Shown here: piece by piece, positions 1 through 9,116 of the stretch
Layout: each line of letters begins with the position of its first letter
How positions within the stretch are numbered: position 1 is the stretch's first letter
Source: Plantactinospora endophytica
GTDB taxonomy: Bacteria > Actinomycetota > Actinomycetes > Mycobacteriales > Micromonosporaceae
Length of the DNA: 64,000 nucleotides
Direction of reading: 5' to 3'
NCBI RefSeq assembly: GCF_016862915.1
Contig: NZ_BONW01000039.1
Location: 62,001-126,000 of the forward strand
Program-made: the position numbers and the translations under genes
Notes under the pieces: model-generated
What the model saw: only the letters and a program-made list of their open reading frames with translations
The model's database searches: none
Told to the model about the DNA's origin: nothing

Positions 1-29
1 GGCCGGCGCCTGTTCGCGGTACTCGTCCG

Positions 30-305
30 TCAGCCGCCGGCCACCGAGGGGATGACCTGTACCTCCGCGTCGTCGCGTACCGCCGTGTCGAGGCCACCGG
101 TCTGTCGGCAGTCCTCGCCGTCGACGTAGACGTTGACGTACCGGCGCAACTCGCCCTGCTCGTCGCGGAGTCGACGGATCAGTCGGGGCCACCGCGCGGC
201 CACCTCGTCGAGCACGGCCCGCAGCGTCCCCGTCGCGGTCACGTCCAACCGGCCCACCCCGGCCGTCTCGCCGCGCAGCGCGGCGGGCACCAGAACGGTG
301 ACCAT
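30..305 (-). CDS. MoaD/ThiS-family small sulfur-carrier-like protein
   Basis: This 91-residue protein has a ubiquitin-like fold signature and ends in Gly-Gly, the C-terminus that is adenylated and thiocarboxylated in MoaD/ThiS sulfur carriers. The frame stays open further upstream, but ATG at 305 has GGAG 11 nt before it. A GTG at 314 overlaps the stop codon of the upstream gene (GTGA) and is a close alternative. It lies 5 bp behind the BNR-repeat gene and is almost certainly co-transcribed with it. No molybdopterin or thiamine gene is nearby, so the acceptor pathway is unknown; a protein-modifier role is possible. Confidence 0.8.
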   Translation of the reverse strand: MVTVLVPAALRGETAGVGRLDVTATGTLRAVLDEVAARWPRLIRRLRDEQGELRRYVNVYVDGEDCRQTGGLDTAVRDDAEVQVIPSVAGG

Positions 306-310
306 CGGCT

Positions 311-1396
311 TCACAGCTCCACGGCCCGGACGCAGAGCACGTCGGGCAGGTGGGCGGCGACCAGCGACCAGGAGTCGCCCTCGTCTCGACTGGCGTAGAC
401 CTCGCCGGACCTGGTGCCGAAATAGACCCCGGCCCGGTCGGCGTCGTCGACGCACAGCGCGTCCCGGAGCACGGCAGGGTAGTAGGGGCCGCTCGGCAGC
501 CCGTCGGTCAACGGCTGCCAGGTGTCACCGGCGTCGGTCGACCGGAAGACCCGGCAACGCCGGTCGACGGGGAAGCGTTCCCCGTCGGCGACCAGCGGAA
601 AGGTGAAGATCGTGCCGCCCCGGTGCGGATGGGCGACCATCGGGAAGCCGAAATCGCTCGGCAGCCCGTCGGCGATCGACTGCCAGCTCACCCCGCCGTC
701 GGTGGATCGGTAGACGCCGTGGTGGTTCTGCGCGTAGAGCCGCTCCGGGTCGGCCGCGTCCCGGGCGACCTTGTGCACGCACTGCCCGAACTCGGGCCAC
801 TCGTCGGGGAGGAAGTAGGCGCGGATGCCGGTGTTCTGCGGTCGCCAGCTCGCGCCCGCGTCGCCGGTGCGGTAGACGCCGCCGGTCGACATGGCGACCA
901 GGATCTGCGCCGGGTCGTCCGGGTGCGGCAGCACGGTGTGGATCGCCTGGCCGCCGAACCCGGCGTCCCACTGCTTGCGGTGCGGGTGGTCCCAGAGCGG
1001 ACGGATCAGCTCGTAGGTGATGCCGCCGTCGACCGACCGGAACAGCGCCGACGGCTGGGTGCCGGCGTAGACCACGTCGGGCTGGTCGACCGGACCGGGG
1101 GTGAGCTGCCAGACCCGCTCCAGGCTCGCCCCGGCGCCGGCCGGGAAGGCGACCGGTGGCTCCGCCGGCTCCTGCCAGGACGCGCCGAGGTCGTCACTGG
1201 TCGCCACACTCGGGCCGAAGTGCGAACTGGTCACCCCGGCGAGGAGTCGGGGCGTCGCCCGCCGTTTGTCGACGGCGACCGAGTAGACCCCGGTCATCGC
1301 GAAGTGTGGCCCGCTGACCTGCCAGGTCTTGCGGTCGTCGTCGCTGGTGGCCAGGAATAGGCCCTTGCCGGTGCCGATTGCCAACAAGGCTGTCAT
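311..1396 (-). CDS. BNR/Asp-box beta-propeller protein (exo-alpha-sialidase-like)
   Basis: The 361-residue protein is built of repeated Asp-box-like turns such as TSDDLGASW, SVDGGIT, TGDAGASW, STDGGVSW, STDAGDTW and SRDEGDSW, spaced about 50 residues apart. These are typical of sialidase/VPS10-type beta-propellers. No signal peptide is visible, so it is probably cytoplasmic. ATG 1396 is preferred over ATG 1402 because GGAGGG is 6 nt before the former and touches the latter. It is paired with the MoaD-like gene, an arrangement that points to a shared but unknown role. There is no FRIP motif, so sialidase activity is not supported. Confidence 0.8.
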   Translation of the reverse strand: MTALLAIGTGKGLFLATSDDDRKTWQVSGPHFAMTGVYSVAVDKRRATPRLLAGVTSSHFGPSVATSDDLGASWQEPAEPPVAFPAGAGASLERVWQLTPGPVDQPDVVYAGTQPSALFRSVDGGITYELIRPLWDHPHRKQWDAGFGGQAIHTVLPHPDDPAQILVAMSTGGVYRTGDAGASWRPQNTGIRAYFLPDEWPEFGQCVHKVARDAADPERLYAQNHHGVYRSTDGGVSWQSIADGLPSDFGFPMVAHPHRGGTIFTFPLVADGERFPVDRRCRVFRSTDAGDTWQPLTDGLPSGPYYPAVLRDALCVDDADRAGVYFGTRSGEVYASRDEGDSWSLVAAHLPDVLCVRAVEL

Positions 1397-1504
1397 GATC
1401 ATCCCTCCGATCGGACGTGCGCCGTCGATGTCCGTCGGCCAGTATGCCGACCGGCACCGACAAAAGCGCAGCCCGGAGCCGGTGGCGGGAGGATTTCCGA
1501 CCGG

Positions 1505-2335
1505 CTACGGCCAGAGTTCGTTCACCTGGGCGTAGCTGAGCACGTCCCCGCCGAAGCCGAAGGTGCCGGTCTCGTGGATCTCCCGCGCCGCGTCGACGAA
1601 GGCGCTCAACGCCACCCGGGCGAGCGTCGAGCCGACGCTGATCCGGCGTACGCCGCAGTCGGCGAGCATCGCGACGGTCACCCCGGGGGCGCCGCCGGCC
1701 AGCGCGTTGACCGGTTTGTCCACCGATGCGCAGACCGACCGTACGGCGTCCAGGTCCGGCAGCCCGGGCGCGTACAGGACGTCGGCACCGGCTGCGGAAT
1801 ACGCCCGGAGCCGGTGGACGGTGTCCGGCAGGTCCGCCCGCCCGTAGAGGAAGTTCTCCGCCCGGGCGGTCAGGGTGAACGGGAACGGCAGCGCCCGGGC
1901 CGCCGCCACGGCCGCCTCGACCCGGCGGACCGCCTCGGCCAGCGGGCGGATCGGGTCGGCGGGATCTCCGGTGGCGTCCTCGATCGAACCGCCGACCGCG
2001 CCCGCCTCGGCGGCGAGCCGGATCGTCTCGGCCACCTCGGCCGGACTCTCGCCGAACCCGCTCTCCAGGTCGGCCGTCACCGGCAGCGGACCCGCCTGGG
2101 CGATCACCCGGACGTTCTCCAGCGTCTCCGCCCGGCTGACCAGGTTGACGCCGTCCCGTCGACCGAGCGCGAAGGCGAGGCCGCCGCTGGTGGTGGCGAG
2201 CGCGGGGAAGCCGAGTCCGGCGAGCACCCGCGCACTGCCCGCGTCCCACGGGTTCGGGACCACGAAGGTCGGCCCCTCGTGCAGGTGGCGGAACGTGACC
2301 GCCCGGCGGTACTGGTCGGCGGCGTCCAGAATCAT
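1505..2335 (-). CDS. Isocitrate lyase/PEP mutase-family enzyme
   Basis: The 276-residue protein is a TIM-barrel C-C bond enzyme of the phosphonomutase/methylisocitrate-lyase superfamily. It carries the N-terminal NPWDAGSA segment, TSGG, a Mg-binding DLESGFG segment and GGSIEDATGD, followed by a C-terminal AGGAPG and GVRRISVGS. The usual lyase KKCGH motif is replaced, as in the ubiquitous uncharacterised PEP-mutase-like group, so substrate prediction is unsafe. AAGGA lies about 9 nt before ATG 2335. The gene looks monocistronic and sits between two genes with unrelated functions. Confidence 0.85.
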   Translation of the reverse strand: MILDAADQYRRAVTFRHLHEGPTFVVPNPWDAGSARVLAGLGFPALATTSGGLAFALGRRDGVNLVSRAETLENVRVIAQAGPLPVTADLESGFGESPAEVAETIRLAAEAGAVGGSIEDATGDPADPIRPLAEAVRRVEAAVAAARALPFPFTLTARAENFLYGRADLPDTVHRLRAYSAAGADVLYAPGLPDLDAVRSVCASVDKPVNALAGGAPGVTVAMLADCGVRRISVGSTLARVALSAFVDAAREIHETGTFGFGGDVLSYAQVNELWP

Positions 2336-2446
2336 CGGATCATCCTTCCTGGGAAGCCGCCGGCAGTCTACGAGTACGCCGCCGGCTGCGTACTCGTGCC
2401 CGGCCCGCCGCCTCGACCTCGGGGCAACCGGTCCGGGCCGGCCTCG

Positions 2447-3691
2447 TCACTCGGGGGTGCCGTTGAGCATCCAGGGCAGGTTGAACTTGCGGAACACGAT
2501 CGACCGACGCGAGGTGTCGCTGGCGGCGGTGTTCTCGTTCACCTCGACCAACGCGCCGACGAAGTAGTCGGCGGTCTTGGCCATGCTCGAGTAGCCGCCC
2601 TCGGCGACACTTCCGCTGCCGAGGCCCGGCCAGGACGGCAGCGGGGCGTCGCTCAACCGGCGGTAGACCGGCCAGGTCCGCGCCTCGTCGTAACTGATCC
2701 GCACGGTCATCCTGGTCCGGGTCTCGGTACTCGCCGAGTTGAGGAAGACGATCCGGGTCGGCGAGTCGAGGTTGTAGCGCAGTACGGAGCCCTGGGCGCG
2801 CGGATCCAGCAGCGTGTCGTCCGGCACGAAGGTGGCGAAGCCGCCCTCGATCGTCCCGCGCGTCACCCAGCGGCGCTTCGCGTCCTCCCAGACCGAACCG
2901 ACGGCCCGGTCGTTGCGCATCAGCCGGCCGTCGGTCAGTTCGAGTACCGTTCCCTCGCTGGTGCCCTCCTGGGCGACGCCGCCACTGGTGGTGATGCGCT
3001 GCACCTTCCAGGTCGCCCCATGGTCGTCGCTGTAGATGTTGCGGTGCAACGCCGGGATCACCAGCCGGCCGGTGGAGGTCTGCACGCCGACTCCCGGGCC
3101 CATCGCGTCCCAGGCCCAGGCCGCCCCGCTGGCGAACGTCCTCGGCTTGAGTGTGGCGGTCAGGTCCACCGGGTCGGTCCAGTTCCGGCCGTCGTCGGAG
3201 CTGCTGCTGACGTACACCTTGCGGTGCTCCCAGGCGGTGATCCGGGTGGTGCCGTCGTCGCCGTTCTGGCTGTAGCCCGCCGGGTTCCAGGACATGAAGA
3301 GCCAGATCCGGCCGTTGCTGGAGTCGACGACGGCGGTCGGGTTGCCCCAGGTGCCCTGCCCGGCCCCGACCACCTCGTCCAGCGCGGACCAGGTGGCGCC
3401 GTTGTCCTCGGACCGCTTGAAGACCAGGTTGATGTTGCCCCAGTCCCGGTTGTTTGACGCCCGGCCCTCGGCGAACGCGATCAGGGTGTTCGCCCTGGTA
3501 CGCACGAGCGACGGAATCCGGAACGAGTGGTACGTGATGCCGTTGAGCGACTCGCCGCCGCCGTCGAAGAGCAGCCGCTCGCTGTGTGCGGCCGGTGCCG
3601 CCACGGCGGGCCCACCCGCCGGTGCCACGGACAGGCCACCGAGCAGCACGCCGAGCGCTGCCAGAGCCGTCGTCGTCCTCCGCCGGAACAT
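2447..3691 (-). CDS. Secreted sialidase (GH33-like, BNR repeats)
   Basis: The 414-residue exported protein would cleave terminal sialic acids. A signal peptide (MFRRRTTTAL, then a hydrophobic stretch and an AxA region near residues 29-33) is followed by the sialidase FRIP motif at residues 57-60 and Asp boxes such as SEDNGATW, SSDDGRNW and SDDHGATW. The frame is open 50 codons further upstream, but ATG 3691 has GAGGAGG 5 nt before it and starts exactly at the signal peptide. There is no cell-wall anchor or extra carbohydrate-binding domain. It is divergent from the GT87 gene. Confidence 0.9.
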   Translation of the reverse strand: MFRRRTTTALAALGVLLGGLSVAPAGGPAVAAPAAHSERLLFDGGGESLNGITYHSFRIPSLVRTRANTLIAFAEGRASNNRDWGNINLVFKRSEDNGATWSALDEVVGAGQGTWGNPTAVVDSSNGRIWLFMSWNPAGYSQNGDDGTTRITAWEHRKVYVSSSSDDGRNWTDPVDLTATLKPRTFASGAAWAWDAMGPGVGVQTSTGRLVIPALHRNIYSDDHGATWKVQRITTSGGVAQEGTSEGTVLELTDGRLMRNDRAVGSVWEDAKRRWVTRGTIEGGFATFVPDDTLLDPRAQGSVLRYNLDSPTRIVFLNSASTETRTRMTVRISYDEARTWPVYRRLSDAPLPSWPGLGSGSVAEGGYSSMAKTADYFVGALVEVNENTAASDTSRRSIVFRKFNLPWMLNGTPE

Positions 3692-3888
3692 CGCCACCTC
3701 CTCGCCGCCGAGCAGCAACTGACCGGCGGCTCCTCGTAGTAGATGCTGGCTGACCGGTCGGGTGCGTCGCGAACCAGTCAAATAGCTACATGTGTCGCTT
3801 GAGTCGAGAAGGAAACTGCCACACCGTCCCGGGCGCCGCAAGGCGCCGTATGGCGGCGGTGTATCTCGTCCGGGTCGATGCGGCTATC

Positions 3889-3894
3889 TAGACT
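3889..3894 (+). promoter_or_regulatory. -10 element for a leaderless GT87 transcript
   Basis: TAGACT matches the TANNNT -10 consensus and ends 6 nt before ATG 3901, the spacing expected for a leaderless actinobacterial mRNA. No Shine-Dalgarno sequence precedes the ATG and no clear -35 box is visible. Confidence 0.45.
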
Positions 3895-3900
3895 CGCCGG

Positions 3901-5493
3901 ATGGGCAATCGCAGGGCGACGGCGGCACTCTGGGGAGTCTTCGGCGTCGTCGCGGTGGTCTCGTCGGTGCTCGTGCTGCGCCGGCCCGACTGGGAACGCC
4001 TCTCCGACCTGCACATCTACTACGGTGCCATCCGCCACCTGCACGACGGCCGGCCACTCTACGACTTCGTCGCCGAGAACGGCGGCCCGTTCACCTATCC
4101 ACCCTTCGCCGCCCTGGTCCTCTCGCCGATCGGCCTGCTGCCCGAGGGCGTCGTCCAACTGTCCTGGCTGGTGGCGACCTGCGCGGCGATCGCCGCCATC
4201 GCCGTCGCGGTCGGCGGCGCCGTCACCCCGGCACGGCACCGGCGACCGCTGGTGGTCGCGGCGATCGCCTGCGCGCTGATGCTCTCCGCGCCGGCCCAGA
4301 GCAACCTGCGGTTCGGCCAGGTCAGCGTCTTCATCGTGCTGCTCGCCCTGGTCGACGGGATGGGACTGACCCCGGCCCGCTACCGGGGCGTACTGGTCGG
4401 CATCGCCGCCGCCGTCAAGCTGACCCCGCTGCTGTTCGTGGTCTTCTTCCTGCTCGCCCGCCGTTGGCGGGACGCCGGCCGGGCGGTAGCCGCCTTCGTC
4501 GGCTGCGCCCTGGTCGGCGCGGTAGCGCTGCCGGCGGACAGTTGGACCTTCTGGACCGGAACCTTCCTGAACACCTCCCGGGTCGGCAACCTCGCCTCGC
4601 TCGGCAACCAGTCCCTGCACGGCATGCTGCTGCGGATCGGCGCGGACGGCGAGACGTTCCCGCTGCTCTGGGCCGCTCTGGTGCTGGTCGTCTGCGGTAC
4701 GGCACTGCTGCGGGCGCGGCAGCTCGAACACTCCGACCGGTCGGCGCACGCGGCCGTGCTGGTCGGCTGCGCCACGGTGGCGGCCTCGCCGGTCTCCTGG
4801 ACCCACCACCAGATCTGGCCGGTGCTGGCCGCGATGCTGCTGGTCGGGGCGTACGGGGTGGCCCGCCGGGTGGCCGGCGCGGCGTTGCTGGTCGTGATGG
4901 TGCTGTCGCTGGGTGCACTGCTCAGTCCGGTCTCGATGACTCCGGGACTCCAGTTCCTCTTCGAGAACTCCCGCTCGCTCGCCACGATCACACTGTGCCT
5001 GGCCGGATTCGGCGGCATCACGGTCGCGGCGGTCGCCGCCGGTCGGCGTACCTCCACGGCCCGGAGTTGGCTGCGGGTGGGTGTCGCCGCCGTGGCTGCG
5101 GTCGCGTTCTTCGCCGTACAGCCGCTGCCGGCGGGGGCGGATCCGACCTTCAAGGCGTACTCGATGGCCGACGTGCACAACCCCCGGTACTTCTTCGTCT
5201 GCCGGGGCGCCGCCGACTGTGCCGACTTCGGCGGTGGTGCGCCGATCACCTTCGGGGTCACCGCCGAGAAGACCAAGGTACGGGTGAACGGAGTGGTCGA
5301 CGCCAGGGTGGCCCGGCTGGAGTACCAGTCCGCGCCGGGCGGAGCCGCCCGGACGATTCCGCTGCTGGAGGTCTATCCGGGGCAGTGGCTGTTCTCGTTC
5401 CGCTCGGCGAACCTCTCGCACGGGCGGCTGACCGCCTTTTCCGCGGACGGCAGCCCGATCGCGGCGTACACCGAGGAACTTGCCGTCGGGTGA
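3901..5493 (+). CDS. DUF2029/GT87-family polyprenol-dependent mannosyltransferase-like membrane protein
   Basis: The 530-residue integral membrane protein has about ten hydrophobic segments between residues 8 and 415. Early acidic residues (SDLHIYYGA) followed by GGPFTYPPFAAL match the first extracytoplasmic loop of GT87 enzymes, which use polyprenyl-phosphate-mannose to build cell-envelope glycolipids. After the last membrane segment (about residue 410) there is a roughly 110-residue non-membrane tail with two close cysteines (CRGAADCADFGG) and a beta-rich look that I do not recognise. Translation is probably leaderless (see the -10 element). It is followed by another envelope gene but not tightly linked to it. 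Confidence 0.8.
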   Translation: MGNRRATAALWGVFGVVAVVSSVLVLRRPDWERLSDLHIYYGAIRHLHDGRPLYDFVAENGGPFTYPPFAALVLSPIGLLPEGVVQLSWLVATCAAIAAIAVAVGGAVTPARHRRPLVVAAIACALMLSAPAQSNLRFGQVSVFIVLLALVDGMGLTPARYRGVLVGIAAAVKLTPLLFVVFFLLARRWRDAGRAVAAFVGCALVGAVALPADSWTFWTGTFLNTSRVGNLASLGNQSLHGMLLRIGADGETFPLLWAALVLVVCGTALLRARQLEHSDRSAHAAVLVGCATVAASPVSWTHHQIWPVLAAMLLVGAYGVARRVAGAALLVVMVLSLGALLSPVSMTPGLQFLFENSRSLATITLCLAGFGGITVAAVAAGRRTSTARSWLRVGVAAVAAVAFFAVQPLPAGADPTFKAYSMADVHNPRYFFVCRGAADCADFGGGAPITFGVTAEKTKVRVNGVVDARVARLEYQSAPGGAARTIPLLEVYPGQWLFSFRSANLSHGRLTAFSADGSPIAAYTEELAVG

Positions 5494-5736
5494 CGACCCG
5501 ATCGCCGCGCGTGCAGGGCATCCGGAGCCCTCGACCGGCGGCCGGGGTCCGGTCAACTCGGGATGTTAACGTGGCGCCCGGATCACGACGGCGGCACGGA
5601 GACCAGGCCGGTCACCGCCCCGACCGTCGTCGGCCGGCCGGACAGCACCGGCACCGCCGACGTTGCGCGACGGTGCGGGTCGATCACTCCCAGTGGCGGG
5701 CGGGCGTCACCAGGCTTCGCAGGAAGGGCCTTTGGA

Positions 5737-7731
5737 TTGTCGGTTTTCACGCGCCGTCGTCGTAACCCGACCGATGGACCGCCGGGAACGGCGGACGCCC
5801 CGAGCACCGACGCCGACGCGCAGCGCCGACCGGACGACCAGGGTACCCACGACCCCGCCGGCCCGGCGAACACCGCCGCCGGTACGGCTGACAACGGCAC
5901 CCCGGACGCCACCGCGCCGACCCCTGCCACCACGGACCCGAACAGCGGCACCGACCCGGACGCCAGGACTGACCCGGACGGCAGAACTGTCCTGGGCAGC
6001 GGCACCGATCCGGACGGTGGCACCGACCCGGGCAGTAGGACTGACCCGGACGGTGGCGCCGGCCCCGACGGTGGCGCCGGTGCGAGCGACGGTGACCGTG
6101 AGGGCGACGGTGACGGTGGCGGGCGGAGGCGCGGCCGGATCCGGACCGTCGCGGGCTGGCTGACCAGCGTGCTGGCCCTGCTGCTGGTCGCCTTCGCCAT
6201 GTTGGCGCCGAACCAGCTCAGCCTCTTCACCCCCTGGGTGTTCCTGCGGCTGCCGGTGGAGGCGCTGCTGGTGGTCGCGCTGGTGCTGCTCCTGCCGACC
6301 TGGGGACGCCGGGCGGTGGCGGTGCCGGTCGGGCTGCTCCTCGGCCTGCTGGCCATCGTGAAGGTCGTCGACATGGGCTTCTTCGCGGTACTGGCCCGAC
6401 CGTTCAACCCGGTCTTCGACTGGATCTCCTTCGAGGCCGGCACCGACTTCGTCGAGCAGTCGTACGGCCGGACCGGCGCGATCGTCGCGGTGGTCGCCGC
6501 CGGGCTGCTGGCGGTCGGCCTGCTCGTCCTGATGACGTTCTCGGTGCTCCGGCTGACCCGCCTGGCGGTCCGGCACCGCCGGGCGACGACGCACATCGTG
6601 TCGGCCCTCGGCGCGACCTGTGTGGTCGGCGCGGTGCTCGGCGTGCAGATCGTCCCGGACGTGCCGGTCAGCACGCTCACCTACGACCGGGTACTCCAGG
6701 TCCAGGCGGCCCTGCGCGACCAGGAGGTCTTCGCCGCCGAGGCCCGGATCGACGCGTTCGCCAACGTACCCGGCGAGCAGTTGCTGACCGGGCTGCGCGG
6801 CAAGGACGTCGTACTCGCCTTCGTCGAGAGCTACGGCCGGACCGCGGTCGAGGATCCCTTCTTCGCCCGGGAGGTCGGTGCCACCCTCGACACCGGATAC
6901 ACCCGGCTGCGCACGGCCGGGTACGCGGCGCGCAGTGGCTGGCTCACCTCGCCGACCTTCGGCGGCGGAAGCTGGCTGGCCCACGCCACGCTGCTCTCCG
7001 GACTCTGGATCAACAACCAGCAGCGCTACACCCATCTCACCTCCAGCGACCGGATGACCCTCAACCGGGCCTTCCAGCGGGCCGACTGGCGCACCGTCGG
7101 AGTCATGCCGGGTGTCACCCAGACCTGGCCGGAGGGGACGTTCTTCGGCTACGACGAGGTGCACGCCTCGAAGGAACTCGGCTACCGTGGCCCACAGTTC
7201 AGTTGGGCCCAGATGCCGGACCAGTACACACTCTCCGTCTTCGAGCAGCGCGAGCACGCGAAGCCGGACCACCCGCCGGTGATGGCGACGATCCCGCTGG
7301 TGTCGAGCCACGCACCGTGGACGCCGATCCCGGAACTCATCGGCTGGGACCAGCTCGGTGACGGCTCGATCTTCGGGCCGATGGCCGAGACCGGCGAGTC
7401 GGCGGACGACCTGTGGCAGGACAGCGACAAGGTACGCACCCAGTACCGGCGCGCCGTCCAGTACTCACTCGACACGGTCGTCTCCTACCTCGAACGGTAC
7501 GGCGACGACGACATGGTCTTCGTCTTCCTCGGTGACCACCAGGCCAGCCCGATCGTCACCGGCGAGAACGCCAGTCGGGACGTACCGATCACCATCGTGG
7601 CCAAGGATCCGGCCGTGCTGGACCGGATCTCCGGGTGGAACTGGCAGGACGGCCTGAAGCCCGGCCCGGCGACCCCGGTCTGGCAGATGAGCGACTTCCG
7701 GGACAAGTTCCTCACCGCCTTCGGGTCGTAG
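5737..7731 (+). CDS. LTA-synthase-like/sulfatase-family membrane protein
   Basis: The protein has an N-terminal low-complexity segment rich in TDPDG- and GGAG-type repeats, about five membrane helices, and an extracytoplasmic alkaline-phosphatase-superfamily domain. VLAFVESYGRTA supplies the probable metal and nucleophile region, and FLGDHQASP the C-terminal metal site. Such enzymes transfer or hydrolyse phosphoglycerol-like groups in the envelope. The start is uncertain: TTG 5737 has AGGAAGGG 8 nt before it, while the frame is open back to ATG 5563, which would give 722 residues. The repeat segment looks expandable and is unlikely to be catalytic. Confidence 0.75.
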   Translation: MSVFTRRRRNPTDGPPGTADAPSTDADAQRRPDDQGTHDPAGPANTAAGTADNGTPDATAPTPATTDPNSGTDPDARTDPDGRTVLGSGTDPDGGTDPGSRTDPDGGAGPDGGAGASDGDREGDGDGGGRRRGRIRTVAGWLTSVLALLLVAFAMLAPNQLSLFTPWVFLRLPVEALLVVALVLLLPTWGRRAVAVPVGLLLGLLAIVKVVDMGFFAVLARPFNPVFDWISFEAGTDFVEQSYGRTGAIVAVVAAGLLAVGLLVLMTFSVLRLTRLAVRHRRATTHIVSALGATCVVGAVLGVQIVPDVPVSTLTYDRVLQVQAALRDQEVFAAEARIDAFANVPGEQLLTGLRGKDVVLAFVESYGRTAVEDPFFAREVGATLDTGYTRLRTAGYAARSGWLTSPTFGGGSWLAHATLLSGLWINNQQRYTHLTSSDRMTLNRAFQRADWRTVGVMPGVTQTWPEGTFFGYDEVHASKELGYRGPQFSWAQMPDQYTLSVFEQREHAKPDHPPVMATIPLVSSHAPWTPIPELIGWDQLGDGSIFGPMAETGESADDLWQDSDKVRTQYRRAVQYSLDTVVSYLERYGDDDMVFVFLGDHQASPIVTGENASRDVPITIVAKDPAVLDRISGWNWQDGLKPGPATPVWQMSDFRDKFLTAFGS

Positions 7732-8009
7732 TACCCGGCTTGCTGTCGCGCCGGGCCGACGAGATCGCCCCCCCGCGATCGTCTGGCCAGCCCGGTTCGG
7801 CTCGGTTCGGCCCGTCCGGTCACCGTGCCGGGTGTCCGGGTCATCCGGCGCGCGGCGGGTGTGCCAGGTGCGCGCCGGAAGTCCGGCGGGTGTCGGTGCC
7901 CGCCGCTACGATCGTCGGGCCCGCGCCAGCGTGCCGGCCGATGCCGGACCGATGAGGGTTCGCCACGTCTGGCGACAAGGCTCTGACCAGCATTCGGAGG
8001 TTTCCCACC

Positions 8010-8387
8010 ATGCTCGACGGCACCGCTCTGACGCTGACCACCGTCAACCTGAGCGCGCCGGACCCGAGGGCGCTGGCCCACTTCTACCGGCTCCTGCTCG
8101 GCTGGGAGATCACCGAGGAGGAGCCGGACTGGGTGCTGATGCGCAACCCGGCCGGGGGAGTGGGGCTGGCCTTCCAGACCGAGTCGCCGTACGCCCGGCC
8201 GAGCTGGCCGGCGGGTCCCGGTGACCAGCAGATGATGGCGCACCTGGAGATCCGGGTCGACGACCTGGAGCGTGCTGCGGCGCACGCCGTGGCCTGTGGT
8301 GCGACCCGAGCCGACCACCAGCCCCAGGGCGATGTCCTCGTACACCTCGACCCGGCCGGCCACCCGTTCTGCCTCTACCTGGGCTGA
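8010..8387 (+). CDS. VOC-superfamily (glyoxalase/bleomycin-resistance fold) protein
   Basis: The 125-residue protein consists of two beta-alpha-beta-beta-beta modules. ALTLTTVNLSAPDP opens the first, LEIRVDDLERAAAHA opens the second, and it ends with the typical DPAGHPFCLYLG. GGAGG precedes ATG 8010 by about 8 nt. Family members include metal-dependent lyases, dioxygenases and drug-binding proteins. Most metal-ligand positions cannot be assigned confidently here, so only the fold is called. It is convergent with the PPOX gene. Confidence 0.88.
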   Translation: MLDGTALTLTTVNLSAPDPRALAHFYRLLLGWEITEEEPDWVLMRNPAGGVGLAFQTESPYARPSWPAGPGDQQMMAHLEIRVDDLERAAAHAVACGATRADHQPQGDVLVHLDPAGHPFCLYLG

Positions 8388-8458
8388 CCGGGGCCGCCGG
8401 TCGCAGCAAGCCGGCGACGACAGGAGTCGGCCGGTCAGTCCGTCATTCGGCCAGGTGG

Positions 8459-8923
8459 TCAGTCGGCCAGGCGGGCTGGGAAGCCGCCCGTGGCGACCGG
8501 GCCCCAACTGTCGATGGTGACCCGGATCAGCGACTTGCCCTGTCGGCGCATGGCCTCGCGGTACTCGTCCCAGTCCGGGTGCTCGCCGGAGATGCACCGG
8601 AAATACTCGACCAGCGGCTCCAGCGCCTCCGGCAGGTCGAGTACCTCGGCGGTGCCGTCGACCTGCACCCAGGGCCCGTTCCAGTCGTCGGAGAGGACGC
8701 AGACCGAGACCCGGGGATCCCGGCGGGCGTTTGTCGCCTTCGCCCGCTCCGGGTACGTCGAGACGACGATCCGGCCGTCGGTGTCGACGCCGCAGGCTAC
8801 CGGCGAGGACTGTGGCCGGCCGTCCGGCCTGGTCGTTATCAGGATGGCGCGGTGCCGAGGGCGGAGGAAGTCGAGCAGTTCCGGCCGGTCGACTCGGGTG
8901 TTGGTGGCGATGCTGCGGGTCAT
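8459..8923 (-). CDS. PPOX-class F420-dependent oxidoreductase
   Basis: The 154-residue split-barrel flavoprotein resembles actinobacterial F420-dependent pyridoxamine-oxidase-like reductases. LLDFLRPRHRAILITTRPDGRPQ-type strands, YPERAKATNARRDPRVS and the C-terminal WDEYREAMRRQGKSLIRV are characteristic of the group. It is predicted to be cytosolic. Its natural substrate is unknown; relatives reduce quinones or unsaturated lactones. It is a single gene on the minus strand downstream of an unusual repeat region. Confidence 0.88.
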   Translation of the reverse strand: MTRSIATNTRVDRPELLDFLRPRHRAILITTRPDGRPQSSPVACGVDTDGRIVVSTYPERAKATNARRDPRVSVCVLSDDWNGPWVQVDGTAEVLDLPEALEPLVEYFRCISGEHPDWDEYREAMRRQGKSLIRVTIDSWGPVATGGFPARLAD

Positions 8924-8960
8924 TGATCGTTTCTACCAGCCGGGGTCGGGACGGCCGACC

Positions 8961-8986
8961 GGGAGGCGGGTCTGGGTCCGCCTCCC
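8961..8986 (-). terminator. Hairpin, probable terminator of the enolase operon
   Basis: GGGAGGCGG at 8961-8969 pairs perfectly with CCGCCTCCC at 8978-8986 around an 8-nt loop. It lies about 130 bp past the stop of the minus-strand enolase gene. There is no U tract, which is common in high-GC actinomycetes. Confidence 0.5.
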
Positions 8987-8992
8987 GACCGG

Positions 8993-9082
8993 CCGGGCAT
9001 CATGGGCCGCCGGCAGCCGGGCATCACGGGCCTCCCGCCGGCCTGGCATCACGGGCCGCTAACCGACCGGGCATCGCGGGCC
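8993..9082. repeat. Four copies of a 16-bp repeat at ~25-bp spacing
   Basis: CCGGGCATCACGGGCC and close variants start at 8993, 9017, 9042 and 9067. The 8-9 bp between copies differ. They lie in the 193-bp gap between two minus-strand genes, next to the hairpin. The gap holds no gene. The spacing is too short for CRISPR. Confidence 0.7.
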
Positions 9083-9116
9083 GTCGAGCGGCCGTCCGGT
9101 GACCGGGGGTCGGGCC

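Noticed and set aside
306-455. 50-residue N-terminal extension of the MoaD-like protein
   Set aside because: Arg/Pro-rich sequence overlapping the upstream gene in another frame. ATG 305 starts the fold and has a ribosome site.
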